A stretch of 64,000 nt of DNA from Arabidopsis thaliana (taxonomy: Eukaryota; Streptophyta; Magnoliopsida; Brassicales; Brassicaceae): the NCBI RefSeq assembly GCF_000001735.4, contig NC_003075.7, positions 6,139,001 through 6,203,000 of the forward strand, in the 5' to 3' direction. The position numbers and the translations under genes were made by a program. The first letter of the stretch is position 1. Each line of letters opens with the position of its first letter. The notes beneath the pieces were generated by a model. That model ran no database searches. It was not told where the DNA came from and worked only from the letters and a program-made list of their open reading frames with translations. Shown in pieces: positions 62,216 to 64,000 of the stretch.

Positions 62216-64000
62216 ATAAGCTACACAAAAATAGGGTTGTTACGTTTTTTCCCCTGTACTTGTTGCTTTCTCAGCTTTCTTACAAAAACTTCAATAAATA
62301 AATTTGACCTTTATTATAAAAACTACATGTACTCACCTAAGGATAGCGAGAAGAATAGTCTACGTCTTTCGAGTTTTTCGATATACTTTACCACCCCATC
62401 TTCACTCAACTAGTTTAATTAAAGAACACCTATATAGACTTCAATCACATGTCCTCATGACCCACCACATCCCTTACGCAGACTAAGGGCAAACCATTAA
62501 ACCTACGACACTCATGGTATGAAATCCTTTATCCTGGAGAGGTGTTAGGCATACACATGTTGTTACGTGTCGCTTGAACAGAACTATGGTAAAAAGTATA
62601 TGGACAAAAATGTTTCCAACTGGTAGATGTCAATACCTAAGGTTTGAAGTTGCAATGGGAAAAAAGAAAACCTGGAACCGAATACCCAAACCCAAAAAAA
62701 TACACGAACAAAACCCGTATCGACTTTTTAAAATATCCGAATGGATCCTAAATTTCTCTACCCGAAAACACGGAACTGAATCCAAATCGAATCCAATACC
62801 GGCAGGTATGTGACTATATCCGAAGTGCAAGTATGCGTCTAAAAATAATGACAATCTAATTCATGCTTTATAATTTGGTATCGTTTTGTTTCGTTATTGC
62901 ATCTTCGTGGTTCCAACTGTTAACACTTGGAAAATATTCTTTCTATTTTCTAGGTTTTTCTATTAATTTGGAACTGATTTTCTTTGTTTACTATTCCTAC
63001 ACAGATGTTGTTAGTGTTACTCTTTTTTTTCCAAAAAGTATTTGCTTACGTACTCATTTGCATTTACTAGACCTCTTTGGTTTTCAGAGGTTGTATAATT
63101 TAATCAGTTTATTAACTCTATTAAACAAAGTAACAAACGATTCACTTTTATTAGCGGTTCATGTTAGTGATATGATGGATGGTTAATTGTTGGAATTGTA
63201 TCCTTGATTGAATCTGCAAAAGAAGAAGAAGAATCCATGAGAAGAAGAAGAAGATGAAGTCGTGAAGAGAAGAGTCAAAGGAAGAGAAGAAAGTCAACAA
63301 ACATATGGGATGTGTGTTTTGTAATAAGGTTGTAATGGGTTGGAATTAGTTTAGGCCCAAGTATGTTTAGTTGTCTAAGTATTAGTTGAGTTCTTCTATC
63401 TAGTTAAATAGTGTTGTGTAGTAAGTTTAAGTTAGAGTCTAAGAAGAGTGAATCAAGGAGTGAGAATTCCAATGTATGTAGGGTGGCTACTTGTCTTGTG
63501 TAAGAGCCATCATTAGGTCTAAGTGCAAGTGTGCAAGTGTGTGTCAAGTAGAAGTAGTATATGTATGTGTGTCCTTGTGTTGTGTAAGAGCATCCAAGAT
63601 ATTAACAATGTAGAAGATTAAAAGAAAATTGGTTTTTGTTCTTACTCTCTAGGACAATGAAACCAAAACAGAGTAAAAGATAGAGAGATTGTGAGATTTA
63701 CAACATTAATTTATCTTCTTTTATATTCATGCTTTTACTCTCTATCTTCTTTGTCCATGTGCAAGTTTTGAATATATAGAAACGATACTAGTGGGAAAAG
63801 GCAATAGAATAAATAAGGAATTGATACTTAGAGATACAATTAATTACAGTCATTAAGTTATTTCATAAGGTTGTTTACATTTTTCTATTCTCGGTTGATT
63901 TTCTTGAAAGATTTTGTCTAGAGAAAATTGCAAAATAAATATTTCAAAATTTATTTCTTAGATTCGAGTTGGTTACTAGAGAGAATGGAAATCACTTACG
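62216..64000. other. Right end of window, no gene recognised
   Basis: The 3' UTR of the F-box gene, then unique-looking sequence. At about 62670-62810 there is a CCGAA/ACCCAAAC-rich segment like the CGGTTT-rich transposon remnants elsewhere, in the other orientation. From 63188 (tgttggaattgta) to about 63607 (attaaca) the sequence resembles a solo copia LTR in its ends, a taaata box and purine-rich 5' part, but no target duplication was found. The 107-codon frame at 62863-63186 has no family signature. Confidence 0.4.

Noticed and set aside
62863..63186. 107-codon plus-strand frame, very hydrophobic
   Set aside because: The composition is what T-rich DNA gives by chance; no signal, domain or splice context supports it.
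63188..63607. Possible solo copia LTR (TGTTGGAAT...AACA)
   Set aside because: No 5-bp target duplication was found, and the right border is a guess. It is mentioned only in the end-of-window entry.

Overview
The window looks like nuclear DNA of Arabidopsis thaliana or a very close relative. It is AT-rich and intron-rich, uses GT-AG splicing, and carries plant-only families. The gene order and the reconstructed protein lengths (478, 322, 346, 152, 335, 518 and 191 residues) agree with what I remember of A. thaliana chromosome 4, roughly At4g09730 to At4g09870. That placement is from memory and no database was searched.

Layout, left to right. 1-510: last exon of a DEAD-box RNA helicase (RH39). 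3706-6003 (-): GH9 endoglucanase. 7770-9698 (+): short-chain dehydrogenase. 9955-12150 (-): choline/ethanolamine kinase. 15534-16859 (-) and 20882-22219 (-): a tandem pair of two-MATH-domain (TRAF-like) genes, separated by a LINE tail and nested Helitrons. 23253-23662: histone deacetylase fragment. 24414-25655 (-): F-box gene broken by two frameshifts. 25.7-30.6 kb: repeat-rich desert. 30635-31015 (+): defensin-like gene. 32.2-32.5 kb: fragment of a dihydroflavonol reductase last exon. 34818-35963 (+): ribosomal protein S18. 36415-37892 (-): nucleotide-sugar transporter. 43067-47261 (+): TT8, a bHLH flavonoid regulator, with a CACTA-type transposon in intron 5. 49866-51591 (+): conserved protein of unknown function. 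52-61 kb: repeats and transposon remnants. 61089-62215 (+): second F-box gene, broken by one frameshift. The rest to 64000 has no convincing gene.

The housekeeping genes (S18, sugar transporter, choline kinase, RH39) are intact and independently transcribed. There are no operons. The accessory stretches hold what is typical of plant chromosome-arm turnover: Helitrons with clear TC...CTAG ends, TIR transposons, LINE tails, captured or stranded gene fragments, tandem duplications and decaying F-box genes. I found no CRISPR array, tRNA, rRNA or bacterial-type system, and no convincing undescribed molecular system. The most informative structures are the CACTA insertion in TT8 with its 3-bp target duplication, a 628-bp TIR element with an 11-bp target duplication, a GTACGTAC-rich TIR element at 58.7-60.9 kb, and inverted repeats about 6 kb apart that bracket the HDAC fragment and an F-box gene.
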